A stretch of DNA of 21,786 nucleotides from Chloroflexota bacterium (GCA_022574315.1 JACZSH010000010.1:1-21786), one strand, 5' to 3'; counted from the first letter of the stretch, positions 7,827 through 15,116 are shown. A program made the numbers and translations. The notes: generated from the sequence alone by a model not told the origin.

Positions 7827-8972
7827 ATGACGAAACCTGAGTTTAAGCAGTTGCGGCGCGCCTATGGTTTTGACGAGGTGGCTATCGTCCCCGGTGATGT
7901 CACCATCAATCCCGAGCAAACGGATATCGACCTGAAAATAGCTGATTTTGTCTTTCCCATTCCCATTGTCGCTTCGGCAATGGATGCCGTCACCGACGTT
8001 AATTTTGCCATTGCCATGAGTCACCGTGGCGGGTTGGCGGTTCTCCACCTTGAAGGCGTCCAGACGCGGTATGATAACCCTGAAGAGGTACTGGCCGAAA
8101 TTGTTCAAGCACCCCAGGCTGAAGTTACTGCCCGGCTGCAGAAGATCTATTCTCAGCCGATTCAGGAAAACCTTATCACGGAGCGGATACAGGCAATAAA
8201 GAAAGCCGGGGCGGTTTGTGCCGTCTCGGTCACTCCGGCCAATACCAAGAACTTTGCTCCCCTCGTCGTTGAAGCCGGCGCCGATATGCTCTTCGTCCAG
8301 TCCACGGTTACCACCGCGCGGCACATCTCAAAAAGCTACAAGGGGCTGGTTTTTTCTGAACTCTGCCAGTCCCTGCCGATACCGGTGGTCGTCGGCAACT
8401 GTGTCAGCTACCGTGCCTGTCTCGAGTTGATGAGGACGGGGATTGCCGGCGTTCTGGTAGGTGTCGGCCCCGGGGCAGCCTGTACCACCCGGGCCGTCCT
8501 TGGTATCGGTGTTCCGCAGGTAACCGCAACTATCGATTGTGCCGCGGCCAGAGACCAGTATTATCGTGAGTCGGGACGCTACGTGCCCATCATCACTGAC
8601 GGTGGTTTCCGCAAAGGGGGCGACCTCTGTAAAGCCCTGGTCGCCGGCGCCGATGCCGTCATGCTGGGCTCTATTTTCGCCCAGGCGAAAGAAGCCCCCG
8701 GCATGGGCTATCACTGGGGAATGGCCAATCCTCACCCGGCGTTACCGAGGGGGACCCGGATAAAAGTCGGCAGCACCGGTACGCTGGAGCAGATACTATT
8801 CGGGCCGGCTTCGGTGACTGATGGCAGCCAGAACCTGGTCGGGGCTATCCGCACCGCCATGGGCGTCTGTGGCGCCACCACCATCCAGGAAATGCACGCC
8901 GTGGAAATGATAATCGCCCCGGCGATTGTTACCGAGGGCAAGTCCTGGCAGATAGCCCAGTCCGGTTCTTGA
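7827..8972 (+). CDS. guaB3: GuaB3-family IMP dehydrogenase-like protein
   Basis: The 381 residues form an IMPDH/GMP reductase TIM barrel without CBS domains. Landmarks are an AYGFDEVAIVPGDVTINP-like opening, IPIVASAMDAVTDVNFAIAM, the phosphate and active-site loop GVGPGAACTTRAVLGIGVPQ with the catalytic Cys, IITDGGFRKGGDLCKALVAG and ADAVMLGSIFA. In ordinary IMPDH about 120 residues of CBS pair interrupt the barrel; here a short helical linker replaces them. The opening and the GAACTTR loop are those of the GuaB3 family known from actinobacteria, cyanobacteria and Chloroflexota. Whether the enzyme oxidises IMP to XMP or acts as a GMP reductase cannot be settled from the sequence. The start is ATG 7827 with GGAAGG upstream. 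The gene is convergent with the unknown gene at 9001, 28 bp apart. Confidence 0.88.
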   Translation: MTKPEFKQLRRAYGFDEVAIVPGDVTINPEQTDIDLKIADFVFPIPIVASAMDAVTDVNFAIAMSHRGGLAVLHLEGVQTRYDNPEEVLAEIVQAPQAEVTARLQKIYSQPIQENLITERIQAIKKAGAVCAVSVTPANTKNFAPLVVEAGADMLFVQSTVTTARHISKSYKGLVFSELCQSLPIPVVVGNCVSYRACLELMRTGIAGVLVGVGPGAACTTRAVLGIGVPQVTATIDCAAARDQYYRESGRYVPIITDGGFRKGGDLCKALVAGADAVMLGSIFAQAKEAPGMGYHWGMANPHPALPRGTRIKVGSTGTLEQILFGPASVTDGSQNLVGAIRTAMGVCGATTIQEMHAVEMIIAPAIVTEGKSWQIAQSGS

Positions 8973-9000
8973 GGGGGCGTGGACTGACCGGACGCTGAAG

Positions 9001-9759
9001 CTATTCCTCTTCTTCTATCTCTTCTTCTTCGATTTCGCCGCTCGTCTCTGCGCGCGGGTGGGGAACCAATGCCCCTATCTCCCCCCGCTGCCGGGGTGGA
9101 AAAGCCGTCCGGTCGATTATTCCCCGGAGTTCTTTTATCCTCCCCGTCGCCACCACGCCCGCTATCCCTGCGTTCCAGAGGGCCTGAAGTTCGCTGGTAC
9201 CTGCCTCCAGGGCGATCGGTACTAACAGCGGTTTTCTCAACAGCTCGGCAAGGCGCGTATACCGCATCAGGTGGCGCCAGGTGAGCGCGGGTTCGATTCC
9301 CTCTTCGTCGGTGGCCAGTACCGCGTCTATCGGCAGCTCGTTGATGGCTCTCACCAGGCCCTCGCTCAATGAAGATTCCACTTCCAGTATCCGGCCGGTG
9401 CTGTCTGCCTCGGGCATGTGAAGTGCCGCGTCGGACGGGAAGACTATGAAGTCGGCGCCTCCCTTCAGCACCATCTTTACGATTTCCTCGGGGCTGTCTT
9501 CCAGTCGCCAGCCCCAGGGTATATCGACTATCGCTTCGGCGACCATTTTCATCGTTTTGGCATCGGCCTTCGGCAGGTTGATAAGCAATCCATCGGCGCC
9601 GTCGGTATCTTCGACCAGTTGATTGGCATTACCGACCTTGCTGGCGCGGGCGAGCAGATGTATTTTTAAGTTCGTGGTCGCTGTTCGTGTCACCTGGAAT
9701 CCCAGGGACCGGGACGTCCCTTTCGTTGTCTGGTTTAGCCGGTCAATCAGCTTGCTCAT
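9001..9759 (-). CDS. Conserved-looking protein of unknown function with acidic tail (252 aa)
   Basis: I do not recognise a family. The body alternates hydrophobic strands and amphipathic helices in a way that resembles a (beta/alpha) barrel: LKIHLLARAS, ADGLLINLP, AEAIVDIPWGW, GGADFIVFPSDAALHM, IDAVLATDEEGIEPALTW, KPLLVPIALEAGTSELQALW, GIAGVVATGRIKELRGII. The last residues form an almost pure Glu tail (EIEEEEIEEEE) after a Pro/Arg-rich linker. There is no signal peptide or membrane segment. I chose the ATG at 9759 (MSKLIDRLN) because GGAGAG precedes it at good spacing; an upstream ATG at 9771 lacks an SD. It is monocistronic, convergent with guaB3. Confidence 0.8.
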   Translation of the reverse strand: MSKLIDRLNQTTKGTSRSLGFQVTRTATTNLKIHLLARASKVGNANQLVEDTDGADGLLINLPKADAKTMKMVAEAIVDIPWGWRLEDSPEEIVKMVLKGGADFIVFPSDAALHMPEADSTGRILEVESSLSEGLVRAINELPIDAVLATDEEGIEPALTWRHLMRYTRLAELLRKPLLVPIALEAGTSELQALWNAGIAGVVATGRIKELRGIIDRTAFPPRQRGEIGALVPHPRAETSGEIEEEEIEEEE

Positions 9760-9815
9760 TCCGCTCTCCATATTATCCGGGATATCATTTTACGGCCCGT
9801 CGATGCTGCCAGTAC

Positions 9816-9824
9816 AGTATAGCA
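9816..9824 (-). promoter_or_regulatory. Candidate extended -10 promoter for the gene starting at 9759
   Basis: On the minus strand TG-C-TATACT (complement of 9816-9824) is an extended -10 with a start near 9809, about 50 nt before the ATG. No good -35 is visible. The same nine-base string precedes ftsH. Confidence 0.4.
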
Positions 9825-9902
9825 CAAGGGCGTAGCTGGCGCCTGTCTGGATTTTTATGAAGTTTAAATGCCATTTTTATGGGTAATTAATCCCGCAGGT
9901 TT

Positions 9903-10151
9903 ATGATGAATATAGGCAGAAATAAAAACGGTAGATCGGGGAAAGAAGTGGCGATGATTGCCATCATAATCAGGCTGGATAGTGATGCCGTAATGGTGTT
10001 TGATGCTGCCGGAGAACAAGTGTCGAGGTACCAGGGCCAGTACGGGGATGTGAAAGAGGCGATTCTTCGTGATGCTCCCCGGGACGCTGTTTTTGCTGAT
10101 TGGTCTGGCTATGCTCCGCAGACTCTGCCGGTTCCACGGCAGGAGTGGTAG
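9903..10151 (+). CDS. Small protein of unknown function, partner of the HTH protein (82 aa)
   Basis: I do not recognise this protein. After a basic leader it has a strand-rich core (MIAIIIRLDSDAVMVFD, EQVSRYQGQYGDVKEAIL) and a tail DAVFADWSGYAPQTLPVP. It ends 4 bp before the HTH gene and its last codons supply that gene's SD, so the two are almost certainly co-transcribed. The start is uncertain: ATG 9903 (tandem ATG, weak SD) or ATG 9954, which would trim 17 residues and open directly on the first strand. A role as partner or ligand sensor of the HTH protein is a guess from position only. Confidence 0.6.
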   Translation: MMNIGRNKNGRSGKEVAMIAIIIRLDSDAVMVFDAAGEQVSRYQGQYGDVKEAILRDAPRDAVFADWSGYAPQTLPVPRQEW

Positions 10152-10155
10152 GCAA

Positions 10156-10368
10156 ATGCTACGGTATGAGAAGATGGCCGATATGCTGACCACGGGTGAG
10201 GTTGCTTACCTGCTCGACGTGCATGCCAGTACGGTGAGACGCTGGAGTAATCGGGGCTTGCTTAAAGCCTATCGTGTCGGACCCCGCGGCGAACGGAGGT
10301 TCCGGCGGGACGATATCGCCGTGTTTTTCTTGGAACGGGCCGTCCGCCGCTATACCGGGCAGAAATAG
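10156..10368 (+). CDS. Excisionase/MerR-like helix-turn-helix DNA-binding protein (70 aa)
   Basis: The protein is a single winged-HTH domain: MLTTGEVAYLLDVHASTVRR forms helix-turn-helix, followed by WSNRGLLKAYRVGPRGERRF and RRDDIAVFFLER, the wing and closing helix seen in the excisionase-type DNA-binding family related to MerR and BldC. It has no effector domain, so it either acts alone by oligomerising or uses the upstream 82-aa protein as partner. The ATG at 10156 has AGGAG 10 nt upstream, inside the end of the preceding gene. The frame stays open upstream to 10069, but that extension overlaps the preceding gene and has no SD. No integrase or phage gene is nearby, so a transcription factor is more likely than a true excisionase. 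Confidence 0.82.
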   Translation: MLRYEKMADMLTTGEVAYLLDVHASTVRRWSNRGLLKAYRVGPRGERRFRRDDIAVFFLERAVRRYTGQK

Positions 10369-10527
10369 CCACCCCTCCCCAGTAAAGAAAACCAGGGAGA
10401 TCGGCTGTTCTAACGTCCCCCATGGCTTTTGTCTGGTCAGTTTTTTACTTACCTTGTTCTGGACTTGGTTTCGTCTCCAATGACCTTGAATACCGTTTTA
10501 TTTCCGTTTGAAGACGGGCGGCGGAGG

Positions 10528-10695
10528 TTACCCGGGTGGGGGCGGCTCCGAATCGCCGTTTTCGCTGACCCTCTTCTTCGCCGCCGCTTCCATTCTGGCT
10601 AGGCATTCCCGGCACAGACCGTGGGAAACCCCTTTCTCCCCTCGGCCGTCTTTCTTCCCCAGTGACTTGCCGCACCAGGCGCACACGATTTTCAT
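10528..10695 (-). CDS. Tiny zinc-finger protein (55 aa)
   Basis: The frame opens MKIVCAWCGKSLGKKDGRGE and closes with a Pro-rich tail. C5/C8 (CAWCGK) and C28/C31 (SHGLCREC) make a C4-type zinc site, with H25 adjacent. The C-A/x-W-C-x-K ... S-H-G-x-C-x-x-C pattern is one I recall at the C-terminal ends of some PAS/GAF sensor proteins and as free-standing small proteins. AAGGGG lies 7 nt before the ATG. The frame is in the antisense of open frames that have no domain features, and the cysteine pattern makes it the coding strand. Function is unknown; the PAS kinase begins about 375 bp away on the other strand. Confidence 0.7.
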   Translation of the reverse strand: MKIVCAWCGKSLGKKDGRGEKGVSHGLCRECLARMEAAAKKRVSENGDSEPPPPG

Positions 10696-10771
10696 TCTTC
10701 GCCCCTTTGGTCTTTTTCGAAGTTATTTTGCTACCTTTTCTATCTTAAACCGCCGATGATTAAAACCACAT

Positions 10772-10810
10772 AAAAAACCCGTTGGGATTTCATAAATAAT
10801 CAGCGGGCTT
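10772..10810 (-). terminator. Terminator-like hairpin on the minus strand
   Basis: Read on the minus strand, AAGCCCG (complement of 10804-10810) pairs with CGGGTTT (complement of 10775-10781) and runs into six T. The loop is long (about 22 nt) with a little inner pairing. No annotated minus-strand gene lies upstream of it, so it would end an antisense or unannotated transcript. Confidence 0.35.
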
Positions 10811-10926
10811 CTGGGAAGAACGGTCTCTTCTATCGTTGGGTGCGTCCTGCCCCGACACCGATCGCTATTGCCTGAGGTAGCGGTATTTCGACACTGACAC
10901 GTGATTGGGCCAGTACGAAAAGACTA

Positions 10927-10956
10927 TTGACATAAATAGTGCCTAAATAATACAAT
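10927..10956 (+). promoter_or_regulatory. Promoter of the histidine kinase-response regulator operon
   Basis: TTGACA (10927-10932), an 18-bp spacer and TACAAT (10951-10956) match 11 of 12 consensus bases. The start is near 10963. A TATAAT at 10964-10969 lacks a matching -35 box. Confidence 0.65.
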
Positions 10957-11069
10957 TAGCATATATAATTGCAGCCGTGTTTTAACGGATATGAGGAGCA
11001 CGCCGGCGTTGTTGTCATCTTACTTACCGGGATTGCTTCTGAAATTAGTGTCAGGTATGGAATAGTGAT

Positions 11070-12839
11070 ATGAAGTCCGTCATCGTCAAAAGAAAAATAA
11101 TACTGCTCGCTATCACTCTCGGTTTGTTGTTCTGGTTTCTTGATTCGGTTGGAGATGCTTTTCTGTTCCGGGAAGGGACTCTAACCCAGGCCGTGTTCTC
11201 CCCGGGGCCTGTTGAAACGTACATGCGTTTGCTGGTTATTGCTTTCCTGATAGGCTTCGGTGTCTATACTCAACTATCCGTTAACCGGCGCCTGCGGATG
11301 GAGACCGCTTTGCGGCAGTCAGAGCAGAGATATCGTACTCTCCTCGAGTTGAACGCCGAAGTCGGTGAAGCGGTGGTTATGTTGCAAAATACCGGTAAAG
11401 GAAATGCCATCCATACTTTCGTTAGCGATGCGTGGCCACATATCACCGGCTACTCAAGGGAGGAGCTACTTGGTATGTCATGGTTTGACCTTCTCCAGCC
11501 CGGATATCGGGAGACTGTCATGGAAAGATACCGGAGAAGAATAGACGGCGAAACTATCCCGGGACTATTTGAGTTTTTCATTGTCCGTAAGGATGGTACT
11601 GAAGTTCCCATCGAGATTATCGCCGGCCAGACAGTATACCGTGGGGAATTTGCCCTTGTTGTTTACGCCAGAGGTATCACCGAGCGCAAGCGGGCCGAAG
11701 CTGAGTTGCGGGCTAGCGAGGAGAAATTCCGTTCCGTGACCGAGACCGCCGCTGACGCCATTATCTCCACGGACATTCATGGGGAAATAGTTCAATGGAA
11801 CTACGCCGCCGAGAATATTTTCGGCTACCTGGCGGACGAAATGTTGGGCAGGTCCCTTACCACGCTCATACCAGAGCGGTTTCGACAGCGATATCTTGAG
11901 CTAGTGCACCCGGTGATTTCCGGGGAAACCTATCAGACTCCGGGAAAGACGATTCAGGTGACTGGATTAAGAAAAGACGGCAGCGAGTTTCCCGCCGAGC
12001 TTTCTCTGTCGTTCTGGACGACCGGTGAGGAAATATTCTTTACTTCTATCATTGCCGATATTACCGAGCGCTGGCTCCGGGAAAGTGAGCTCCAGGAAAA
12101 GACCCGGCAGCTCATCGAAGCCAGTAATGCCAAGTCCGAGTTCTTGGCTCACATGTCCCACGAACTGCGCACTCCCCTTAATGTCATCATCGGTTTCTCC
12201 GAGTTGCTGGCGGACGAAGTACCCGGTAAAGTCAACCGGGAACAGAAGCAGTGCCTCAGTGAGATCATGAACAGCGGTCATAACCTGCTCGGCTTGATTA
12301 ACGATATCCTCGACCTGTCCCGGATTGAGTCGGGCAAGATGGAACTCAAGTTGAGAAACGTCTCTCTGTTCGCCATTATCGAATCGTTGAAAAGTGAATT
12401 GATGCCCATACTGGCTCAAAAAAAGCAGGACCTTGCGATTGAGGTAGCTACAGAACTTCCCTTTGTCCGCGCCGATAAAGCCAGGGTAAAGCAGTTGCTC
12501 ACCAATCTGCTGAGTAACTCTATTAAATTTACCCCTGATGGCGGCCGGCTTTGCGTCGAAGCGGTCCTGGAGAACAATCATTGTCGGATCAGTGTTATCG
12601 ATAATGGTATTGGTATCAGGAAAAAAGACCGGGTAAAAATCTTTGATTCCTTTTATCAGGTGAAAAGTTCGTCGGCTGGCAGCACCGGTGGCACCGGACT
12701 CGGACTCGCTATCGCCCGGCAGATAGTAGAGATGCACGGAGGGCGCATCTGGGTAGAAAGCAACCCCGGGGCCGGTAGTCGGTTTAGCTTTACTTTACCC
12801 CTGGCTCACGCCAGACGGAACTTCCCTGGAGGGAAATAG
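11070..12839 (+). CDS. Membrane PAS-PAS sensor histidine kinase
   Basis: This is the sensor of a two-component system that autophosphorylates on His and passes the phosphate to the regulator encoded 2 bp downstream. The 589 residues comprise TM1 (about 10-24), a short outside loop with few features, TM2 (about 52-68), PAS1 (about 85-207), PAS2 (about 217-335, DAIISTDIHGEIVQWNYAAE), HisKA with FLAHMSHELRTPLN (phospho-His H364), N-box QLLTNLLSNSIKFTP (475-489), G1 DNGIG (511-515) and G2 GTGLGL (541-546). The extracytoplasmic loop of about 27 residues is too short for a sensor domain, so sensing is probably cytoplasmic through the PAS domains or within the membrane. No heme or flavin residue can be assigned with confidence. 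No strong SD is seen before the ATG at 11070. Confidence 0.94.
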   Translation: MKSVIVKRKIILLAITLGLLFWFLDSVGDAFLFREGTLTQAVFSPGPVETYMRLLVIAFLIGFGVYTQLSVNRRLRMETALRQSEQRYRTLLELNAEVGEAVVMLQNTGKGNAIHTFVSDAWPHITGYSREELLGMSWFDLLQPGYRETVMERYRRRIDGETIPGLFEFFIVRKDGTEVPIEIIAGQTVYRGEFALVVYARGITERKRAEAELRASEEKFRSVTETAADAIISTDIHGEIVQWNYAAENIFGYLADEMLGRSLTTLIPERFRQRYLELVHPVISGETYQTPGKTIQVTGLRKDGSEFPAELSLSFWTTGEEIFFTSIIADITERWLRESELQEKTRQLIEASNAKSEFLAHMSHELRTPLNVIIGFSELLADEVPGKVNREQKQCLSEIMNSGHNLLGLINDILDLSRIESGKMELKLRNVSLFAIIESLKSELMPILAQKKQDLAIEVATELPFVRADKARVKQLLTNLLSNSIKFTPDGGRLCVEAVLENNHCRISVIDNGIGIRKKDRVKIFDSFYQVKSSSAGSTGGTGLGLAIARQIVEMHGGRIWVESNPGAGSRFSFTLPLAHARRNFPGGK

Positions 12840-12841
12840 CC

Positions 12842-13561
12842 ATGCGGGAAAAAACGGCATCGGCAGCAAAGATACTGGTCGTTGATGATGACCCGTCCCT
12901 GGTCAGCCTTATCCGCTGGATTCTTAACGGGAAAGGCTACGAGGTGCTCCAGGCCGGGAACGGGCAGGAAGCGCTGCGGATACTGTTCGATCAGAAGCCG
13001 GACTTGGTGCTCCTTGACGTCGTTATGCCCGGCATGAACGGCTGGCAGACCTGCAGTCGTATTCGTGAAGTCTCGGATATACCCGTCATCATGCTTACCG
13101 GTGAGCATAAAAGCGAGGACGATATCGTCCGTGGCCTCGATTACGGAGCGGATGGCTATCTCATCAAGCCGGTTAGGAACCGAGAGCTGGTCGCTACCGT
13201 GCGGGCCGTGTTGCGCCGCGCTGAACTGCCTTCCAATCTGGAAAAGAAAAGGGACATCGGCTTCAGTGACGGCTTTCTTTCCATTGATATTGACACCCGG
13301 CAGGTCAGGATTAACGGCGAGCGGGTCAAGTTGACACCGATTGAGTTTCGTCTCCTGGCGCTGCTCGTGAAAAATACCGGTCAAATTCTTACCCACCCGC
13401 AGCTGCTGGAAAAAGTCTGGGGCTGGGAATACGTCGATGATATCGATTATGTTCGTATTTATATTTCGCACCTGCGCCGTAAGATTGAGCCTGTTCCCAC
13501 CCAGCCTCGCTACGTTATCACTGAACCCGGGGTCGGCTATTATTTTCAGAAGCCGGTTTGA
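12842..13561 (+). CDS. OmpR/PhoB-family response regulator
   Basis: The receiver domain (about 10-123) has the acidic pair DDD (15-17), the phospho-acceptor D59 in LVLLDVVMPG, T86 and K109. The C-terminal winged helix (about 138-237) contains VKLTPIEFRLLALLVKNTGQ, the recognition helix DDIDYVRIYISHLRRKIEP and the closing VGYYF hairpin. It should bind direct repeats and activate or repress target promoters when phosphorylated by the adjacent kinase. The ATG follows the kinase stop by 2 bp and its GGAGGG SD lies inside the kinase gene, so the pair is co-translated. Targets cannot be read from the sequence. Confidence 0.95.
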   Translation: MREKTASAAKILVVDDDPSLVSLIRWILNGKGYEVLQAGNGQEALRILFDQKPDLVLLDVVMPGMNGWQTCSRIREVSDIPVIMLTGEHKSEDDIVRGLDYGADGYLIKPVRNRELVATVRAVLRRAELPSNLEKKRDIGFSDGFLSIDIDTRQVRINGERVKLTPIEFRLLALLVKNTGQILTHPQLLEKVWGWEYVDDIDYVRIYISHLRRKIEPVPTQPRYVITEPGVGYYFQKPV

Positions 13562-13582
13562 TGACACGGCTTGCCGCACGGT

Positions 13583-13597
13583 GGCTCTCGGAGAGCC
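13583..13597 (+). terminator. Hairpin after the response regulator
   Basis: GGCTCT (13583-13588) and AGAGCC (13592-13597) flank CGG, 22 nt after the stop codon. A longer alternative uses CACGG and CCGTG outside it. No T-run follows, so it is a weak terminator candidate. Confidence 0.35.
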
Positions 13598-13617
13598 GTG
13601 ATAAATGCTTCTCCCCG

Positions 13618-13646
13618 TTGCTCAATTTTACGGAAACTGATATAAT
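13618..13646 (+). promoter_or_regulatory. Promoter giving an apparently leaderless crp-like mRNA
   Basis: TTGCTC (13618-13623), 17 bp, TATAAT (13641-13646). The expected start is at about 13652-13653, only 3-4 nt before the ATG at 13656, and there is no SD. This implies leaderless or near-leaderless translation. Confidence 0.6.
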
Positions 13647-13655
13647 CCTCTGCAA

Positions 13656-14327
13656 ATGGCAGTCCAGGAAGAGCTTATAAAATCAATCGTTTACTTTTCC
13701 CACCTCGGCCCGGACGAACTTACCTCCGTTCAGAGGTTTGTTTTCGAAAAGACGGTGGAAAGGGGCGGTATTATCCTTTTTGAAGGTGAACCGGCCGAAG
13801 TACTCTATTTTGTTATTTCCGGGGTAGTCAAAATATACAAGACTTCGACTGACGGCAAGGAGCAGATTCTTCATCTCATTCGAGCCGGCGAGTCTTTCAA
13901 TGACGTTCCCGTTTTTAATGGCGGTGCCAACCTGGCCACCGCCGAAGCGATGGGACCCGTGGTCCTCTATGGAATTAAAAAGACCGCTCTTGCCACCATC
14001 CTCAAAGACTGCCCGCAGGTGTCCCTGAATATCCTCCGGGTGCTTTCGGAAAAGATGACTCGTCTGGTGATGCTGGTCGAAGATTTGTCCTTCCGTCACG
14101 TGACCGGTCGGGTGGCCCGGATACTCCTGGAGTACACCGGAGACGGTGGTGCCCAGCGCCCTCGTCTCACCCAGCAAGAGATGGCGGCCATGGCCGGTAC
14201 CGTCCGGGAAGTGATTGGCCGTGCCCTCAAATCTCTGGAGAAAGATGGCTCGGTCAGAATCGAGCGCCACCGCATCATAATTACGGACAAGCAATCGCTA
14301 CAGGAAACGGCTGGATTAGCCGGGTGA
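13656..14327 (+). CDS. Crp/Fnr-family transcriptional regulator
   Basis: The 223 residues comprise a cyclic-nucleotide-binding-like beta barrel (about 12-115, FEGEPAEVLYFVISGVVKIY), a long dimerisation helix (about 118-143) and a C-terminal winged HTH (about 148-215). The recognition helix reads TVREVIGRALKSLEKDG: R184, E185 and R189 have the same spacing as the CRP residues that read TGTGA, unlike the E-x-x-S-R pattern of FNR. The barrel lacks an FNR-like N-terminal cysteine cluster. The usual cAMP motif (G-E-x-G-E-L ... R-x-A) appears as AGESFNDVPVF, closer to heme- or redox-sensing relatives, so the ligand is open. There is no SD and the promoter abuts the ATG. A ferredoxin gene follows after 38 bp. 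Confidence 0.9.
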   Translation: MAVQEELIKSIVYFSHLGPDELTSVQRFVFEKTVERGGIILFEGEPAEVLYFVISGVVKIYKTSTDGKEQILHLIRAGESFNDVPVFNGGANLATAEAMGPVVLYGIKKTALATILKDCPQVSLNILRVLSEKMTRLVMLVEDLSFRHVTGRVARILLEYTGDGGAQRPRLTQQEMAAMAGTVREVIGRALKSLEKDGSVRIERHRIIITDKQSLQETAGLAG

Positions 14328-14348
14328 GATAAAAGTCGCAGACAAACG
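14328..14348 (+). repeat. GATAAAAGTC repeat, copy A
   Basis: GATAAAAGTCGCAGACAAACG lies 17 bp before the ferredoxin ATG. A near copy at 14780-14802 differs by two substitutions and one or two inserted bases. It may be a shared protein-binding or mRNA element; see findings. Confidence 0.35.
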
Positions 14349-14365
14349 GAGGGGATAAATTTAAT

Positions 14366-14611
14366 ATGTCTACGGATGGAGACAGAATAGTGATGGTTGA
14401 AATGCCGGGAATCGACCCGGAAAAATGCAACGGGTGTGGTTTGTGTGTTGATGTCTGTCGTTGTCACGCGGTGGTAATGGTCGGCAACCGGGTAACGATA
14501 ATCAATACAAAATTATGCGGCTGGTGTGCCCTCTGTGAGATGGTCTGTCCCACCGATGCTATCCGTTGTGCCTATGAAATCGTTGTCGAGGAACGCTCGG
14601 GAAAAAAATGA
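14366..14611 (+). CDS. 2[4Fe-4S] ferredoxin-like protein (81 aa)
   Basis: Two CxxCxxCxxxC motifs, C21-C24-C27-C31 and C51-C54-C57-C61, bind two [4Fe-4S] clusters for low-potential electron transfer. The usual Pro after the fourth Cys is present in the second motif (CP) but replaced by Arg in the first (CRCH), which also has an extra Cys at 33. The N-terminus (DRIVMVEMPGIDPEKC) and a short charged C-terminus extend beyond the minimal clostridial fold. GGAGGGG lies about 11 nt before the ATG. It is probably co-transcribed with the Crp/Fnr gene. The partner oxidoreductase is not in this operon. Confidence 0.88.
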   Translation: MSTDGDRIVMVEMPGIDPEKCNGCGLCVDVCRCHAVVMVGNRVTIINTKLCGWCALCEMVCPTDAIRCAYEIVVEERSGKK

Positions 14612-14705
14612 GTAACTTTTCCTCATCCCCGGTTTACGGGTTGTCCCCGGCCTCATTTTAGTCATTGAAGTGATAAATGACATTAATTATCCGTGCTAAA
14701 CTCTA

Positions 14706-14735
14706 TTGGCAAAAAGGTTACAGGCGTATTATATT
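14706..14735 (+). promoter_or_regulatory. Candidate promoter for the 14847 gene
   Basis: TTGGCA (14706-14711), 18 bp, TATATT (14730-14735), each one base off consensus. The start would be near 14742, giving a leader of about 105 nt that contains the second GATAAAAGTC copy (14780-14802). Confidence 0.5.
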
Positions 14736-14779
14736 GTGGAAAATATGACAAAAGACCAAATAATGCTATTTGATAATGG

Positions 14780-14802
14780 GATAAAAGTCACATACAGAAA
14801 CG
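14780..14802 (+). repeat. GATAAAAGTC repeat, copy B
   Basis: GATAAAAGTCACATACAGAA followed by ACG aligns with 14328-14348. It lies 44 bp before the ATG at 14847 and inside the predicted transcript. Confidence 0.35.
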
Positions 14803-14846
14803 TTCGGCTCAGCTAAAATAATACCGAATTCTATGGCGGGGGTGCC

Positions 14847-15116
14847 ATGATGAATAATAAAGTTAAAGAGAAAATGGAATTGCGCCAAGCGGCCAACGGC
14901 TGCCTTCACCACTGGCTCATTGAAGGTGCCCGGGGCACTACCAGCCGTGGTACCTGCAAGTACTGCGGCGAAGAGAGGCTCTTTTATAATTCCTGGACGG
15001 ATTTTAATGCCATGAAACGCAGCGTCAGCTCTATCGTGATTGACGAACTGTTTGGTACCGAACCGGAGCCTGAGCCGGAAAAACGGGTACTGGAGAAGGC
15101 CCATGCCAGTGTATGA
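14847..15116 (+). CDS. Small Cys/His protein, probably zinc-binding (89 aa)
   Basis: The central segment GCLHHWLIEGARGTTSRGTC plus KYCGEERLFYNSW has C19, H21/H22, C37 and C40 arranged as a CHCC zinc site. I recall this C-x-H-x-W ... S-R-G-x-C-x-x-C-G-x-x-R-x-F-x-N pattern as a recurrent small protein of Chloroflexota, with no assigned function. The C-terminal third is acidic and Pro/Glu-rich (TEPEPEPEK). It starts at a tandem ATG with GGGGG upstream and overlaps the start of the FmdB gene by 14 bp, so the two zinc proteins are translationally coupled. Confidence 0.8.
   Translation: MMNNKVKEKMELRQAANGCLHHWLIEGARGTTSRGTCKYCGEERLFYNSWTDFNAMKRSVSSIVIDELFGTEPEPEPEKRVLEKAHASV

Larger units (their letters stand above)
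10696..11069. other. Intergenic region upstream of the histidine kinase (374 bp)
   Basis: No coding sequence is supported. The region holds a minus-strand terminator-like hairpin (10772-10810), a GC-rich stretch without an obvious motif (10811-10920) and the kinase promoter (10927-10956), followed by a 5' leader of about 107 nt. Confidence 0.6.

Noticed and set aside
10156..10368. True phage excisionase
   Set aside because: No integrase, attachment site or other phage gene is present; a small transcription factor is more likely.
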